A stretch of 64,000 nt of DNA from Limnomonas spitsbergensis (taxonomy: Eukaryota > Chlorophyta > Chlorophyceae > Chlamydomonadales). The notes beneath the pieces are model-generated. The model was given only the letters and a program-made list of their open reading frames with translations. It did no database searches and was not told where the DNA came from. Positions 53,392-63,850 of the stretch are shown here, in pieces (position 1 is the stretch's first letter; each line of letters starts with the position of its first letter). Made by a program: the position numbers and the translations under genes. The stretch is from assembly GCA_037349105.1 (NCBI GenBank), contig JAYJMM010000121.1, positions 1,312,001 through 1,376,000 of the forward strand, written 5' to 3'.

Positions 53392-56300
53392 CTGTATGGA
53401 CGCCAACGCCTGCAGTGCGACGCTCCGTGTTACGCGGTCCATCTCAAACAGGATCTGCCCCGGACGCACCTGAACCATGATTCAGGGATACGGGTTTAAG
53501 GTTCAAGGGTAGGGACAAGGGCATTAGGCAGGTTGAAATAAAACAGGTCCGTCTTAAACAGGATCTGCCCCGGACGCACCTGAACCATGATTCAGGGATA
53601 CGGGTTTAAGGTTCAAGGGTAGGGACAAGGGCATTAGGCAGGTTGAAATAAAACAGGTCCATCTTAAACAGGATCTGCCCCGGACGCACCTGAACCATGA
53701 TTCAGGGATACGGGTTTAAGGTTCAAGGGTAGGGACAAGGGCATTAGGCAGGTTGAAATAAAACAGGTCCATCTTAAACAGGATCTGCCCCGGACGTAGC
53801 TGAGCCATGATTCAGGGATACGGGTTTAAGGTTCAAGGGTAGGGACAAGGGCATTAGGCAGGTTGAAATAAAACAGGTCCGTCTTAAACAGGATCTGCCC
53901 CGGACGCACCTGAACCATGATTCAGGGATACGGGTTTAAGGTTCAAGGGTAGGGACAAGGGCATTAGGCAGGTTGAAATAAAACAGGTCCGTCTTAAACA
54001 GGATCTGCCCCGGACGCACCTGAACCATGATTCAGGGATACGGGTTTAAGGTTCAAGGGTAGGGACAAGGGCATTAGGCAGGTTGAAATAAAACAGGTCC
54101 ATCTTAAACAGGATCTGCCCCGGACGCACCTGAACCATGATTCAGGGATACGGGTTTAAGGTTCAAGGGTAGGGACAAGGGCATTAGGCAGGTTGAAATA
54201 AAACAGGTCCATCTCAAACAGGATCTGCCCCGGACGCACCTGAACCATGATTCAGGGATACGGGTTTAAGGTTCAAGGGTAGGGACAAGGGCATTAGGCA
54301 GGTTGAAATAAAACAGGTCCGTCTTAAACAGGATCTGCCCCGGACGCACCTGAACCATGATTCAGGGATACGGGTTTAAGGTTCAAGGGTAGGGACAAGG
54401 GCATTAGGCAGGTTGAAATAAAACAGGTCCATCTTAAACAGGATCTGCCCCGGACGTAGCTGAGCCACGATTTGTGGGTCAGGGTTAATTACTGAAGAGG
54501 TAGGGTCAAGTTTGAGGCAGGTTGAGGCAAAACAGGTATATCTCAAACACAAAGCACCGCGGACGCACCTTACCATGATTAAGGGACGAGGGTTTATGGT
54601 ATAAGGGTTTAGGGTTCACTGCAGCAGTGAGGCTGAAGCAACATTGGTACATACTTAACATGCGCTGTCTCCTTAACTCTCACACCCCCCTCGGGGCGTA
54701 GATTTCTTTCTTTCTAAACATGACCTGCCCCTACCATGACTGGCCCTGCTAAGGGTTCATGGTGAAAAGGATAGGGTCAAGTGCAATGGGGAGGTTGAAG
54801 CAACAGAAGTTCGGGATCAAACAGGACCTGCTGAGGACATAAAGGCAATGGCTCCCTTTCCTATTCCCATGCGGATGCCCTCTGCATTAGCTGCTTCAAA
54901 TGGCAGCTCTCGTCTAGCTGTATTGTATGTGTGGATCTGTATATGTAGACAGGTATCTACCTACCGGTGTGGCTTAAAAGGTGATGGCCCCCTTTCCTTA
55001 CCCCATTCGAATGCCCTCAGCCTTGCATTCGACGCTTGACACAGCAATTCCCAGGAAAGATAGATGTGTGTGTGTGCGTGCATATGTATCTGCAGACGGG
55101 GATGTGTGCGGGTATCGATGGACCCACCGGTGTTGCATAAAAGGCGATAGCGCCCTTTCCTTTCCCCATTCGAATGCCTTCAGCCTTGCGCGTAACGGGG
55201 ACCGTGGCCTCAATGCGGATCCATAGCTTTGCTTCACGCTTGAGACGACGTCGCAGGGTCCTGGGAATTTGGATTTGTGTGTGTATGTTGTTTGGGGGGC
55301 AGCTTGAGGAGAGGAAAGAGGAGGAAGTCTTCCACCTTGCGGGGGCCCGTGGCCTCAATGCGGATCCAGAGCTTGGCGTCACGCTTCAGACAACACAGCA
55401 GGGTCCTGGTAAATGTTTATGTGAGAAATGGATCACAGAACATCCCGTACCGCATGCCCCCTATGAATCATAGAACATCCTATACTGCATTCCCCCTACA
55501 AACCGCAGTACATCACGTACCGCATCCCCCCCCCCCACTCATGGTCATCCCCCACTGATGTAGTGCATCACCTGCGTACTGCCTCAATGGTGTTGGCGGC
55601 CACCCGCTTGCCCGTGACGGCGCGGATGCCGTACATCCCGTACTGCAGCCCGGTTGTGTTGGACATGATGGTATCGTTGATGCCAGCACTCTTCGGGACA
55701 CGGATCTGGAAGTGTGGAAATATGAGGGTGGGAAGTATGGTGGGAAGTATGACAGGAAGTATGGTGGGAGTATAGTGGGAAGTATAAGATGTGGAAATAT
55801 GGAGGAGGAAGAGGGTGAATGTGTTGGGCATGTTGGTATTGTTCATACCCGCTCTCTTCGGGACGCGGATTAAAGTGTGAAAACATGGAGGAGGCAGAGG
55901 CAGAGGGTGATTGTGTTGCACATGATGGTTTCGTTGACCCCTGCACTTTTTGGGACGCAGATCTTGAAGTTAGGGAGGGTGCTTTAGTTGGGGATGGGGA
56001 TGGTGGTAGCATTTATGACTCTTGCCCTCTTGGCGTGCAGAAAGGGAGGGAGGAGGGTAGTATAAGCAGGCAAGTGGAACACGTAATAGTGGTAGTTGTA
56101 GTAGTTGTAGTAGTAGTAATTGTAGTAGTTGTGGTGTAAGTACTATACGTAGTTGTAGTAGTTGTAGTATAAGTAGTAGAAGTAATTGTAGTAGTTGTGG
56201 TGTAAGTACTATACGTAGTTGTAGTAGTTGTGGTATAAGTAGTAGTAGTAATTGTAGTAGTGGTTGTAGCACTGAAATGCCTGCCAGCTCATAACGCCCA

Positions 56301-57467
56301 GCCTATTCAGAATGATGCTCACCCTGCTCAGCTGAGTGGCTCCGCGAAACTGCTGCTGCTGCAGCTGCTGCAGTGGCGGCTGTCCATTTTAGTATTGAAC
56401 GATTCTTGTGCAAACTAAAATAAACTGCTCATAATAACCAGGATCCCCTGCCAAGGATTATGGCCTCCCTGTTCAGAATGATGCTCACCCTGCTCAGCTG
56501 AGTGGCTCCACGAAACTGCTGCTGCTGAAGCTGCAGTGGCGGCTGTCCATTCGAACACGCTCCAAGCTGCCCTATGTTGCCAGGTGCGGCGCCCCGCCAC
56601 TGCATCAGGTGTTGCTGGAACATAGCTGTACTGCCCGGGAGTGATGAGCTGTACCGCCGAGGGGATTGGGCCATGGTGGACGGGGGAAAGATAGGGCTTG
56701 TGCATCCCACGAGCATGGAACTGCTTGATTTGCCATGCAATAAATAGGTTGCATGGCTTGCATGAGCTGCATGACTTGCATGAGCTGCATGGGCCCTGTT
56801 GAAGGTCTGATGGTTAGTCAGCGAGGTCGAGCTTGGCTGTATGGACCACATCTCTGTGGATGGGCTGCCCAGGCTACAAGATCTGCTTGGGATGCATGGC
56901 AGTGTGCTGTTGTGAAGGCCATTGATGGATCCATCAGAAATCGTCCTGCCTGCGAGGGGCAGGGCAGGGGTGGGAAAAAGCCTTGCATCAATGTGGCTCA
57001 AATCAGCATCAGCATCAGCACACATTGCCTTGACTGTGACATGCATTTGAATACGCCAGTCAAAGGTGAGAGGTTGTCCCGCAGCAGCTCCGCATGGTTG
57101 CCCAGAGCCCAAAGCTAAGATCAGGAGCGCCATTATGGTTGCTCTGCCCCCCCCCTTCCATGTGATTGACTGCTTGTTATTCAATTCCTGTGAATTTCTA
57201 CCTGCATTTTTACTATGCCAGTCAAAGGTGACAGGTTGCCCCGCAGCCGCCGCGCATGGTGGCCCGGAGCCCATGTCCGACCCATGCTTGAGATCACAAA
57301 TGCCATTATGGTGTCCCCTCCCGCAATCTTCTTCTTGTGATTGAAAGTCTGAGGCATTCACCTGCTGTCTCGAGTCTTGAAGTCAAAGAAGAGAGGGTGG
57401 CGTGCATTATCCGCAACATGCTGCTCGGAGCCCATGTCCGACCCATGCTGGAGAGAAGCTGCGCCAT
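53392..57467 (-). CDS. MRPL16: mitochondrial ribosomal protein uL16m, 5 exons found, 3' end missing
   Basis: Exons 57467-57362, 56784-56489 (its 5' border is uncertain), 55705-55572, 55260-55128 and 53469-53392 join in phase to 249 codons. uL16 lies near the peptidyl-transferase centre and tRNA sites of the large ribosomal subunit (family knowledge). The first exon, MAQLLSSMGRTWAPSS, is Arg/Ser/Leu-rich and lacks acidic residues until late, like a mitochondrial presequence. Residues 36-134 are a Gln-rich extension. The conserved core follows: GMYGIRAV (157-164), EAVRRTLRRRLKR (175-187), KLWIR (190-194), RMGKGKGAIAFY (209-220) and RPGQILFEMD (225-234), as in bacterial L16. The expected last segment (LPIKT-type) was not located between 48.7 and 53.4 kb. 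Exon-edge copies flank every exon. It diverges from NAA15, with 3.2 kb between start codons. Confidence 0.88.
53430..54475 (-). repeat. 110-bp array, 10 copies of the start of uL16m exon 5
   Basis: Ten units at exact 110-bp spacing (cggacg at 53461, 53571, and so on to 54451), 97-99% alike. On the minus strand each carries the acceptor and the first 35 or so bases of exon 5 (gtgcgtccggggcagatcct gttt), then intron sequence. The unit nearest the exon continues into the true exon. Decayed units follow at 54480-54850. The regular spacing and high identity suggest recent amplification. Confidence 0.95.
54657..54714 (+). mobile_element. 5'-truncated SINE-like element
   Basis: tgcgctgtctccttaactct, cacacccccctcggggcgta and gatttctttctttct match the 3' half of the family. 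The flanks ttaacatg and ctaaacatg may be a short target duplication. Confidence 0.6.
54840..55050 (-). repeat. two downstream copies of the uL16m exon 4 end
   Basis: On the minus strand, copies at 55040-54965 (KAEGIRMG, then a stop) and 54890-54840 (AEGIRMGIGKGAIAF) repeat the 3' half of exon 4, about 150 bp apart. Premature stops mark them as non-functional. Confidence 0.88.
55325..55410 (-). repeat. upstream copy of uL16m exon 4 start
   Basis: On the minus strand the sequence reads an acceptor, then LKRDAKLWIRIEATGPRK, parallel to the true exon 4 start (LKREAKLWIRIEATVPV). It diverges at the point where the true exon continues to the MGKGKG motif. Confidence 0.9.
55800..55985 (-). repeat. 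two upstream copies of uL16m exon 3 start
   Basis: The blocks RVPKRAGMNNTNM (about 55878-55840) and a more decayed one at 55965-55920 copy IRVPKSAGINDTIM of exon 3, with its acceptor flank. Spacing is about 95-150 bp. Confidence 0.88.
56090..56270. repeat. (gtagtt/gtagta)n microsatellite
   Basis: Trinucleotide tract with a nested repeat of about 65 bp (gtggtgtaagtactatacgt). Lies in uL16m intron 2. Confidence 0.92.
56275..56400 (-). repeat. downstream copy of uL16m exon 2 end
   Basis: gcctattcagaatgatgctc, accctgctcagctgagtggc and tgcagtggcggctgtccatt repeat the exon 2 end and donor region at 56465-56560, shifted about 190 bp, with the donor preserved. Confidence 0.9.
57045..57310 (-). repeat. 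two downstream copies of uL16m exon 1
   Basis: Minus-strand copies at about 57320-57200 and 57135-57040 carry an ATGGC-like start, gcatgggtcggacatgggct and a cctttgactggc end resembling exon 1. The proximal copy keeps a long stretch almost unchanged. The copies are about 160 bp apart. Confidence 0.82.
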
Positions 57468-57469
57468 CG

Positions 57470-60400
57470 TGGGAAGCTACCCCGTCGCTCACTCCTCTAT
57501 GACTCCCGATCGACGGATATGTCGAGGATCTACTTGTTTCAGAAAGAGAGGTCTCGTATCGTATCGTAGCGCTGCTGGTTTGGTTGCTTTGGAGGAACGT
57601 TGGGGTGACAGACGCAGCAAGAGAGGCTGGCCGGCCTCTAATGCCCGATTGCTAGATAGGATCGAGATGCTAGTAATGGTTGTATTACTCAGCTGCCCTC
57701 GGAAATTTGGAAAAGACTGTCGTCAGCTCGCTGACTGGCTGACGAGGTGCTAGACCGAGCTACGTTCCGATGGGTCGTGAGGACGAGGGCATGCCCTGCC
57801 ACCCCGTCTGATGGCTCGCGTGGGTAAGACACAGATCTGACTCCTTATCCCCATCGCTTCTGCGAATCCTATCAAGTTTTTGCATTTGAATCGTAAGCAT
57901 CCATTACATCTTTGGGGAGGCACAGCGGATCAGCTAAGCACCGGATAGCGACACCGACGTCGTCATCCGGCACGACATCTCGACCCTGCCCATACTATCC
58001 TACACACCTTCCGCGAAAGGTGCGATTTTAAAGCAGCGTCGCGACTCGATGAAAGTGCCCCCAGCCTAACTCCTCCCTGTGTGTGTACGTGTGACGGCCA
58101 ACCATACCAGCCGTCACCCCATCCCCACCCTTAGGGTCCCCCCTCTCACATTTCTTTGCTACCTCTCGAAAATATTCTGTATTCATCTCCTAGTTCTGAT
58201 CCCAGGTGCTTGCAGCCCATGCTTAGATGATTGCATCACTTGGTTGTGCCATGCCTGTCCCTTCACCCACCATGCATGGCGGCGCATGGAGCATGGCAGC
58301 TTGTGGTCGCATGAGACTGTATGACACTTTTGCCGAAATCCTAAGATGCGGATGCTGCATGCATTCACGAGTTTGTAACCCTTACAACTTGTGGCATGAC
58401 ATCCCCTGGCCCCGGTGGGCGCATGTTGCCTGTTGCCTGAGGCCTGTGGCATGTGGCATTTGGCATGTGGCATGGCTGCTTGTTGTGGCATAAGCCTGTA
58501 GAACTTCATACTTGCGGCGTGGCACTCCTTCCAAACTCATATGCGGCGCATGTCGCATGGCTTTATAAGGCATTAGCTTGCAATACCTCACAACTTTGGT
58601 AAGGCTTTCCTCCCAATGCCCTAGACTCAAGGGGGGTGGCATGTGATATGGGTGCATGAGTATTCAGATTGCTGCACCTCATGATAAAAGTGTGACCACT
58701 TGAGCACGAGCTTGCAAAATGTCACACATTCATTATAGGGTGACCACCTCACTTGTGACCTGCTCTCTTTGCCATGATTTCTAGGCACTAAGGAGCTCCT
58801 CCTTCATATCTTGCTTGTTTAGGCTGGGCTGCATGGGGCATGTGCTTGCATGCATGGAGCTGCATGGGGCTGCATGGGGCATGCCTTCTAGGCACCTTGG
58901 AGCTCTTGCTTCATATCTTACCTGTCTAGGCTGGGCTGCATGGGGCTGCATGGGGCATGCCTTCTAGGCACCTTGGAGCTCTTGCTTCATATCTTACCTG
59001 TCTAGGCTGGGCTGCATGGGGCATGGGCTTGCATCACTTCATGCCAGCTGTATTTGTTCCTGAAGCCGACATTCTCACCTCCAACTTGTTCATGCCTTTT
59101 AGCACTGATTTTTGAAGAAGCTTCATGCCCGGCATGGACTTGAATCACTTTATGCATGGAGCTGCATGGGGCTGCATGGGGCATGGACTTGCATCACTTC
59201 ATGCTCTTGTCATACAGTATATTTGTTTTGCCTTCCCTCATGATGGACGTTGTTTGGGTTGACAGATCCATGGGTTTACTAATAATTTAGTGTCGACACC
59301 CGTTTTAGTTAGAAATGATGGTTTTCAGTTGGAAATGATGGTTTTCAGTTGGAAATGATGATTTTCAGGACGCTGAACAAATATACGGTCGATGGCGCGC
59401 CTGGTTGTTTAGCCACACACCCAAGGCCGCTATTTCCACTGCACGCCTAGTTCAACATCCGCCATAAGAGAGCCCCGGATTTCAGTTGGTTTTGGGTGTG
59501 TGTTGTTTAGCTGTTAATTCCTTGAGCTATATTATCAAGTGTCGACGCCAGTTTTAATTGGAAGTGAAGAGTTCCCCCCCTCGAAAATGTGCCCTGAGGG
59601 CAGCATCGAAATAAATCACTTTTTATGCCCAAGGGAAGGCAAATCAAATCTACGGTTGATGTGGCGTCTGGCTGTTTAGCTGTCATCCTTGACCTATAGT
59701 ACTAGCCCTAGGATATATTGCGCTCTGCATGGCGCATGACGTGTATGGGCATGGGTGCATGAGAATGCAATATATGGTATGGGCATGGGTGCATGGGAGT
59801 GCAATATATGGCGCGCCTGGTTGTTTAGCCACACACCCAAGGCCACTTTTTTCCACTGCACGCCCAGTACAACATCTGCCATAAGAGAGCCCCGGATTTC
59901 AGTTGGTTTTGGGTGTGTGCTGTTTAGCTGTTAATCCCTTGAGCTACATTATACTTCCTAGGATAAGCTGCACTCTGCATGGCGCCATGGATCACGTCAC
60001 ACTCTCCCAGGGCTGGTTGCATGGGCTTGCATCACTTCAAAGATTGAGAAATTACCATATAAATTATCATGCCCAGCCCCTGTTGCACACTGCATGAGTC
60101 CCTTCCTTGCACATTTCCAGGGTGGGCCGCATGGTGCATGGGCTTGCGGCACTTCATGCTCTGGTAAAGACAGAGCAGCTACCGTTAACCTTCTTAGCTG
60201 CCAGCTATTTAAACACCCCTTGCCCATGTTGTGCCCTGCATTGGGCCCATGATCACATCACACTTTCTCCAGGATAAGCCGCATGGGGCATGAGCTAGCA
60301 TCACTCCATACTTTGAAAAAATAGGAAACATCTGTCATGTGAGCTGCCAGCTATTTAAACTCCCCTTGCCTCTGTTGCGCCCTGCATGGGGCCCTTGGTC

Positions 60401-60662
60401 ACATTACACTTTCCCCAGGGTGAGCCGCATCGGGCATGAGCTAGCTTCACTTCACACGATGTAAAAGGAAACGCCTATAATGCGAGCTGCCAGATATTGA
60501 AACTGCCCTTGCCTCAAACCATCCCACATCTCCCCACTTGCTGCACCCCCCCCCCCCCCAGTGGCCTCCCACACCATCCATTCCTGTCAGCAATATTTCC
60601 GTTTGCTGGTTGCCCCCCCCCCCCCACCTCTGCCCCTCACTCTGTCCCTCCAGACCTCCATC
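57470..60662. other. divergent intergenic region between uL16m and NAA15
   Basis: 57500-58200 is largely unique and may hold the uL16m promoter. 58250-59220 is rich in gctgcatggggc and gcttgcatcacttcatgc units. Two copies of a segment of about 140 bp (ggcgcgcctggttgtttagc to gttaatcccttgagct) lie at 59393-59535 and 59810-59950. An inverted-repeat-family end lies at 59580-59660. C-runs at 60545-60640 directly precede NAA15. No gene is recognised. Confidence 0.6.
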
Positions 60663-63600
60663 ATGTCTACCACAGCTACCCCCCCAGTGGCCTCTCAGCC
60701 CCTTCCCGCGAAGGAGGCGGCATCATTCCGCACTTTGGTGAAGATGTACGAAAGCAAGATGTACAAGAAGGCGATCAAGGCAGCTGATGTGGTGCTCAAG
60801 TGAGTGCATCAGGAAGATACTTAAACTTCAGATTATCTATCATACTTTGGTGAAGATGTACGCTAGTACGATGTACAAAAACAAGTTTCACGAGAAGGCG
60901 ATCAATAGTGGGGTGCTGAGTGGGGCGCTGAGTGGGGTTTTGAGTATATTGAGTGTTGTGGGGTGCTGAGTGGAGTGCTGCCGGGTTTAGATATGCTGGC
61001 TTATTGTTGCATACTGTATAGAGACTGGGTGTCAACAGCATAAGCGGTGGTGAGGCGGGCAAGAGCAAGCGACACGAGGAGGCGTTGGGAATGAGCTCTA
61101 GCCATTTTTGACCGTCATTCCATTCCTCCCGCCCCCTCCCCGCCCCCCCCTGCCCTCCCCCTCCTTCCAGGCGAGTAGGCATTGCGGATGAGCCATTTTT
61201 GACCGTTACCCCCCTGCCCTCCCCACCTCCCCGCCTCCCCCCTGCCCTCCGCCCCCCTCCCAGGCGAGTAGGCGCTGCGAATAAGCCATTTTTGACTGTG
61301 ATCCCCCTGCCCTCCCCCCTGCCCTGCCCCCCCTTCCAGGCGACTCCCCCCTGCCCCGCCCCCCTCTCCCAGGCGAGTAGGTGTTGCCAATGTGCTCAAG
61401 CCATTTTTGACTGTGATCCCCCTGCCCTCCCCCCTGCCCTGCCCCCCCTTCCAGGCGACTCCCCCCTGCCCCGCCCCCCTCTCCCAGGCAAGTAGGTGTT
61501 GCCAATGTGCTCAAGCCATTTTGGACCGTGATCCCCCTGTCCTCCCCCCTGCCCTCCCCTCCCTCCCAGGCGACTCCCCCCTGCCCTACCCCCCCCCCCC
61601 CCCCTCCCAGGCGAGTAGGTGTTGCCAATGTGCTCAAGCCATTTTGGACCGTGATCCCCCTGTCCTCCCCCTGTCCTCCCCCCCTCCCACCTGCCCTCCC
61701 CCTCTCCCAGGCGTTTTCCTGACTATGGGGAGTCTCTGGCCATGAAGGGCCTAATGATCAACAGTATGGGGGGCGGTGAGGCTGGCAAGAGCAAGAGGCG
61801 AGATGAGACGTATGAGTTTTGGCCATTTATGGACCGTTTGCTACTACCCACACCCCTTCCCCCCTCCCCCTCTCCCCCCTCCTCCATCTCCCAGGCGATT
61901 TCCTGATCATGGAGAGACTCTGGCCATGAAGGGCCTAGTCGTCAACAGCATGGGCGGCGGTGAGGCGGGCAAGAGCGAGCGACGCGAGGAGGCGTATGAA
62001 CTTGTCCGCCGCGGCCTGAAAGCAGATCTGAAGAGTCATGTGTGCTGGCACGTATATGGGTGGGTGGTTGCAGGTGGTTGAGTGTTGGTTAGAGGCGTAT
62101 GAACTTGTCCGCCGCGGCATCAAGGCATATCTGAAGAGTCATGTGTGCTGGCATGTGTACGGTGGGTGGGTGGGTGGGTGGGTGGTAGTTTAGAGTTGGT
62201 TGTTGTTCGATTAGAGGTGGATGAGGGGTGGTTGGGGTTGGTTGGGGGAAGATGGGCATCACGTGGCTGATCATCCGGTAAGCTCGCAATGTGAGGGACC
62301 CATCAGGCCGAGTGCCTACCCCTTGCTGACGCTGGTGGGGTGGGTGGGAGGGCGACATGACTAATATAATCCAGGCTGCGCAGTTTCCTGAAGTCTCACG
62401 CCTTCCACGGGGTGTAGCTTTATATCTTTTTTTTATACAATCCGACATAACCTGATCTGTATCATGCTGCCATGGTGTCAGGCTCTTGCTGGAGGTGGTG
62501 GTGGTGGTGGTAAACTGGGTATGGTAGCACAATCGGGCTTGACCTATTATAAACAGGCTATTTATATCATGTGGTTTCCAAGAAGGGGCTAAAGGTTGTA
62601 CCTCTGGACCTCCGTAGATGTATCTGTCTCAGTGAATAATGGATGGGGGATGGCAAACCTCTGGGATGCCCGGGTGCCAGCAAGCCGCACACAAAGCTAG
62701 ATGGTAGGTTACCCATAGCTGCGGCCGAACAGGTGCCTTCCTTAATCCACGCCCCAGAGCGTTTATCTTGCAAAGGGACCAAATACGGCAGCCGTGAACA
62801 ACTGTGTGCCGTACTGTTGGTTATTCTGTTGCTCAGATAGGGAGGGCAGGCAAGCTACCCTCGGCTGCGGCCCCGGGACCAATATCGGTACCCGTCTTCT
62901 GGGGAGGATTCAGCCGTACTGTTGGTTGGAGGTTGGATGCGCCTGGGCAGCGGGCCCACAGGCCCGCCTGCCCCAGCCCGAAAATGAATCGCGTGCGCAG
63001 TTGAGTTGCGGCCAGGAACCAAAATACGGCACCGTGAACCCACCGTGTGGTTTTTGTTCTATTCCACCGTGGTGTTGCAATCTTAACGAGTGCTGTATGA
63101 AGAATACATTGGTGTCAATATATCATTTATCAATATACAGTACCTTGGTGGTAGAGCCCGGCTAAGCCTGTGCTCTACCTTGCCGTAGGATGCTACCATA
63201 GTGCCAGACTCTGCTCCTGCTGCTGTTACTGCTGCTGCCGCTGCTTGATGTGTGTGTGGGGAAGGGGGGGAACAGGGTATTCATACGCCTTTCCTGAACG
63301 GCTAACGGTGGGCGAACCTGGTCATACATTGCACCGGTTGGGGCCAGACTCTTCCTGCTGCTGCTGCTGCTGCCGCTGCTGCTCCTGCTGCTACCGCTGC
63401 TTGATGTGTGTGTGGGGAAGGGGGGGACCAGGGTATTCACACGCCTTTCCTGAACGGCTAACGGTGGGCGAACCTGGTCGTACATTGCACCGGTTGGGGC
63501 CAGGCTGTTGGACTTTGATTGCACGCAGATGCTAGCGTGCTGTGTGTGTACCGCTGATCTCTTTTGTGTACTGCTGTACCGCAGCCTTTTGTACCGCGCT

Positions 63601-63696
63601 GACCGTGAGTACCGCGAGGCCATAAAGTGTTACCTGAACGCGCTGCGGCTGGACAAGGATAACCTCCAGATCTTGAGAGATCTGGCAAACCTTCAG
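60663..63696 (+). CDS. NAA15: NAA15, auxiliary subunit of the NatA/NatE N-terminal acetyltransferase (5' part, continues beyond window)
   Basis: Three exons, 60663-60799, 61895-62059 and 63585-63696, join in phase to 138 codons; later exons lie past the window. NAA15 is a TPR scaffold that anchors the NAA10 catalytic subunit, and NAA50, to the ribosome (family knowledge). Conserved blocks: [17 protein letters not shown] at the N-terminus, [13 protein letters not shown] (48-60), [25 protein letters not shown], and [18 protein letters not shown] then [13 protein letters not shown], a TPR pair matching animal and fungal homologues. The insertion [13 protein letters not shown] in exon 2 is longer than the human loop. 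The start is the first ATG and gives an N-terminus of the usual kind. Introns contain direct copies of all three exons. Confidence 0.95.
60830..60912 (+). repeat. copy of NAA15 exon 1 end
   Basis: ttggtgaagatgtacgctag, tacgatgtaca and gagaaggcgatcaatag parallel exon 1 (ttggtgaagatgtacgaaag, caagatgtaca, aagaaggcgatcaag), about 105 bp downstream. Substitutions introduce stops. Confidence 0.9.
61030..61110 (+). repeat. decayed upstream copy of NAA15 exon 2 middle
   Basis: gtcaacagcataagcggtgg, tgaggcgggcaagagcaagc and gacacgaggaggcg match exon 2 around the GGGEAGKS loop, then diverge into the flank ccatttttgaccgt that recurs in the following array. Confidence 0.88.
61110..61700 (+). repeat. 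C-rich tandem array in NAA15 intron 1, about 5 units
   Basis: Units of 80-115 bp share ccaggcgagtaggtgttgcc, aatgtgctcaagccattttt and gaccgtgatccccctgccct. The ccaggcga piece resembles the exon 2 acceptor edge and tgctcaag the exon 1 end. The array may thus combine edges of both exons. Confidence 0.85.
61711..61860 (+). pseudogene. open upstream copy of NAA15 exon 2
   Basis: After ctctcccag the copy reads [14 protein letters not shown], then [22 protein letters not shown], with the frame intact. It lacks the [11 protein letters not shown] end and the donor. The acceptor is as good as the true one at 61894, so it could be used as an alternative 5' exon border. Confidence 0.85.
62090..62180 (+). 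repeat. downstream copy of NAA15 exon 2 end
   Basis: gaggcgtatgaacttgtccg, ccgcggcatcaaggcatatc and atgtgtgctggcatgtgtac repeat the last 75 bases of exon 2 with a tacggtgggt donor. Only a few substitutions distinguish it from the true exon. Confidence 0.92.
62372..62434 (+). mobile_element. 5'-truncated SINE-like element
   Basis: aggctgcgcagtttcctgaa, gtctcacgcc and ggggtgtagctttatatc plus a T-run match the 3' half of the family. Flanks tataatcc and tatacaatcc are similar. Confidence 0.55.
63200..63505. repeat. tandem duplication of about 150 bp in NAA15 intron 2
   Basis: Two copies of a block with a ctgctgctgccgctgct tract, gtgtgtgtggggaagggggg and tgaacggctaacggtgggcg. They lie 80 bases upstream of exon 3. 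Confidence 0.92.
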
Positions 63697-63764
63697 GTAA
63701 CAAAGGAGTGAGATGGTGAGAACGAGTGAGGTAGTGAAAGGCTGTGTGACTGAGGTATTGACAG

Positions 63765-63850
63765 CTGTCCAATGAATGCGTTGCGGCTGGATAAAGACAA
63801 CCTCCAGATCTTGAGAGATCTAGCAAACATGCAGGTAACAAAGGAGTAAT
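63765..63850 (+). repeat. copy of the NAA15 exon 3 end with its donor
   Basis: Reads [20 protein letters not shown], then gtaacaaaggag, like the true exon end (ANLQ, then gtaacaaaggag). It is separated from exon 3 by about 70 bp that are themselves repeated after the copy (gaggtattgagagctgtcca at 63939). The unit is exon edge plus intron start, duplicated in tandem. No acceptor AG precedes it directly. Confidence 0.93.

Noticed and set aside
53430..54475. CRISPR array
   Set aside because: The 110-bp units are contiguous, without unique spacers, in a eukaryotic intron, and derive from an exon edge.
57337..57753. Plus-strand ORF of 138 codons
   Set aside because: It is the antisense of uL16m exon 1 and its upstream region. 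The minus strand has the start codon, presequence and phase-consistent splicing.
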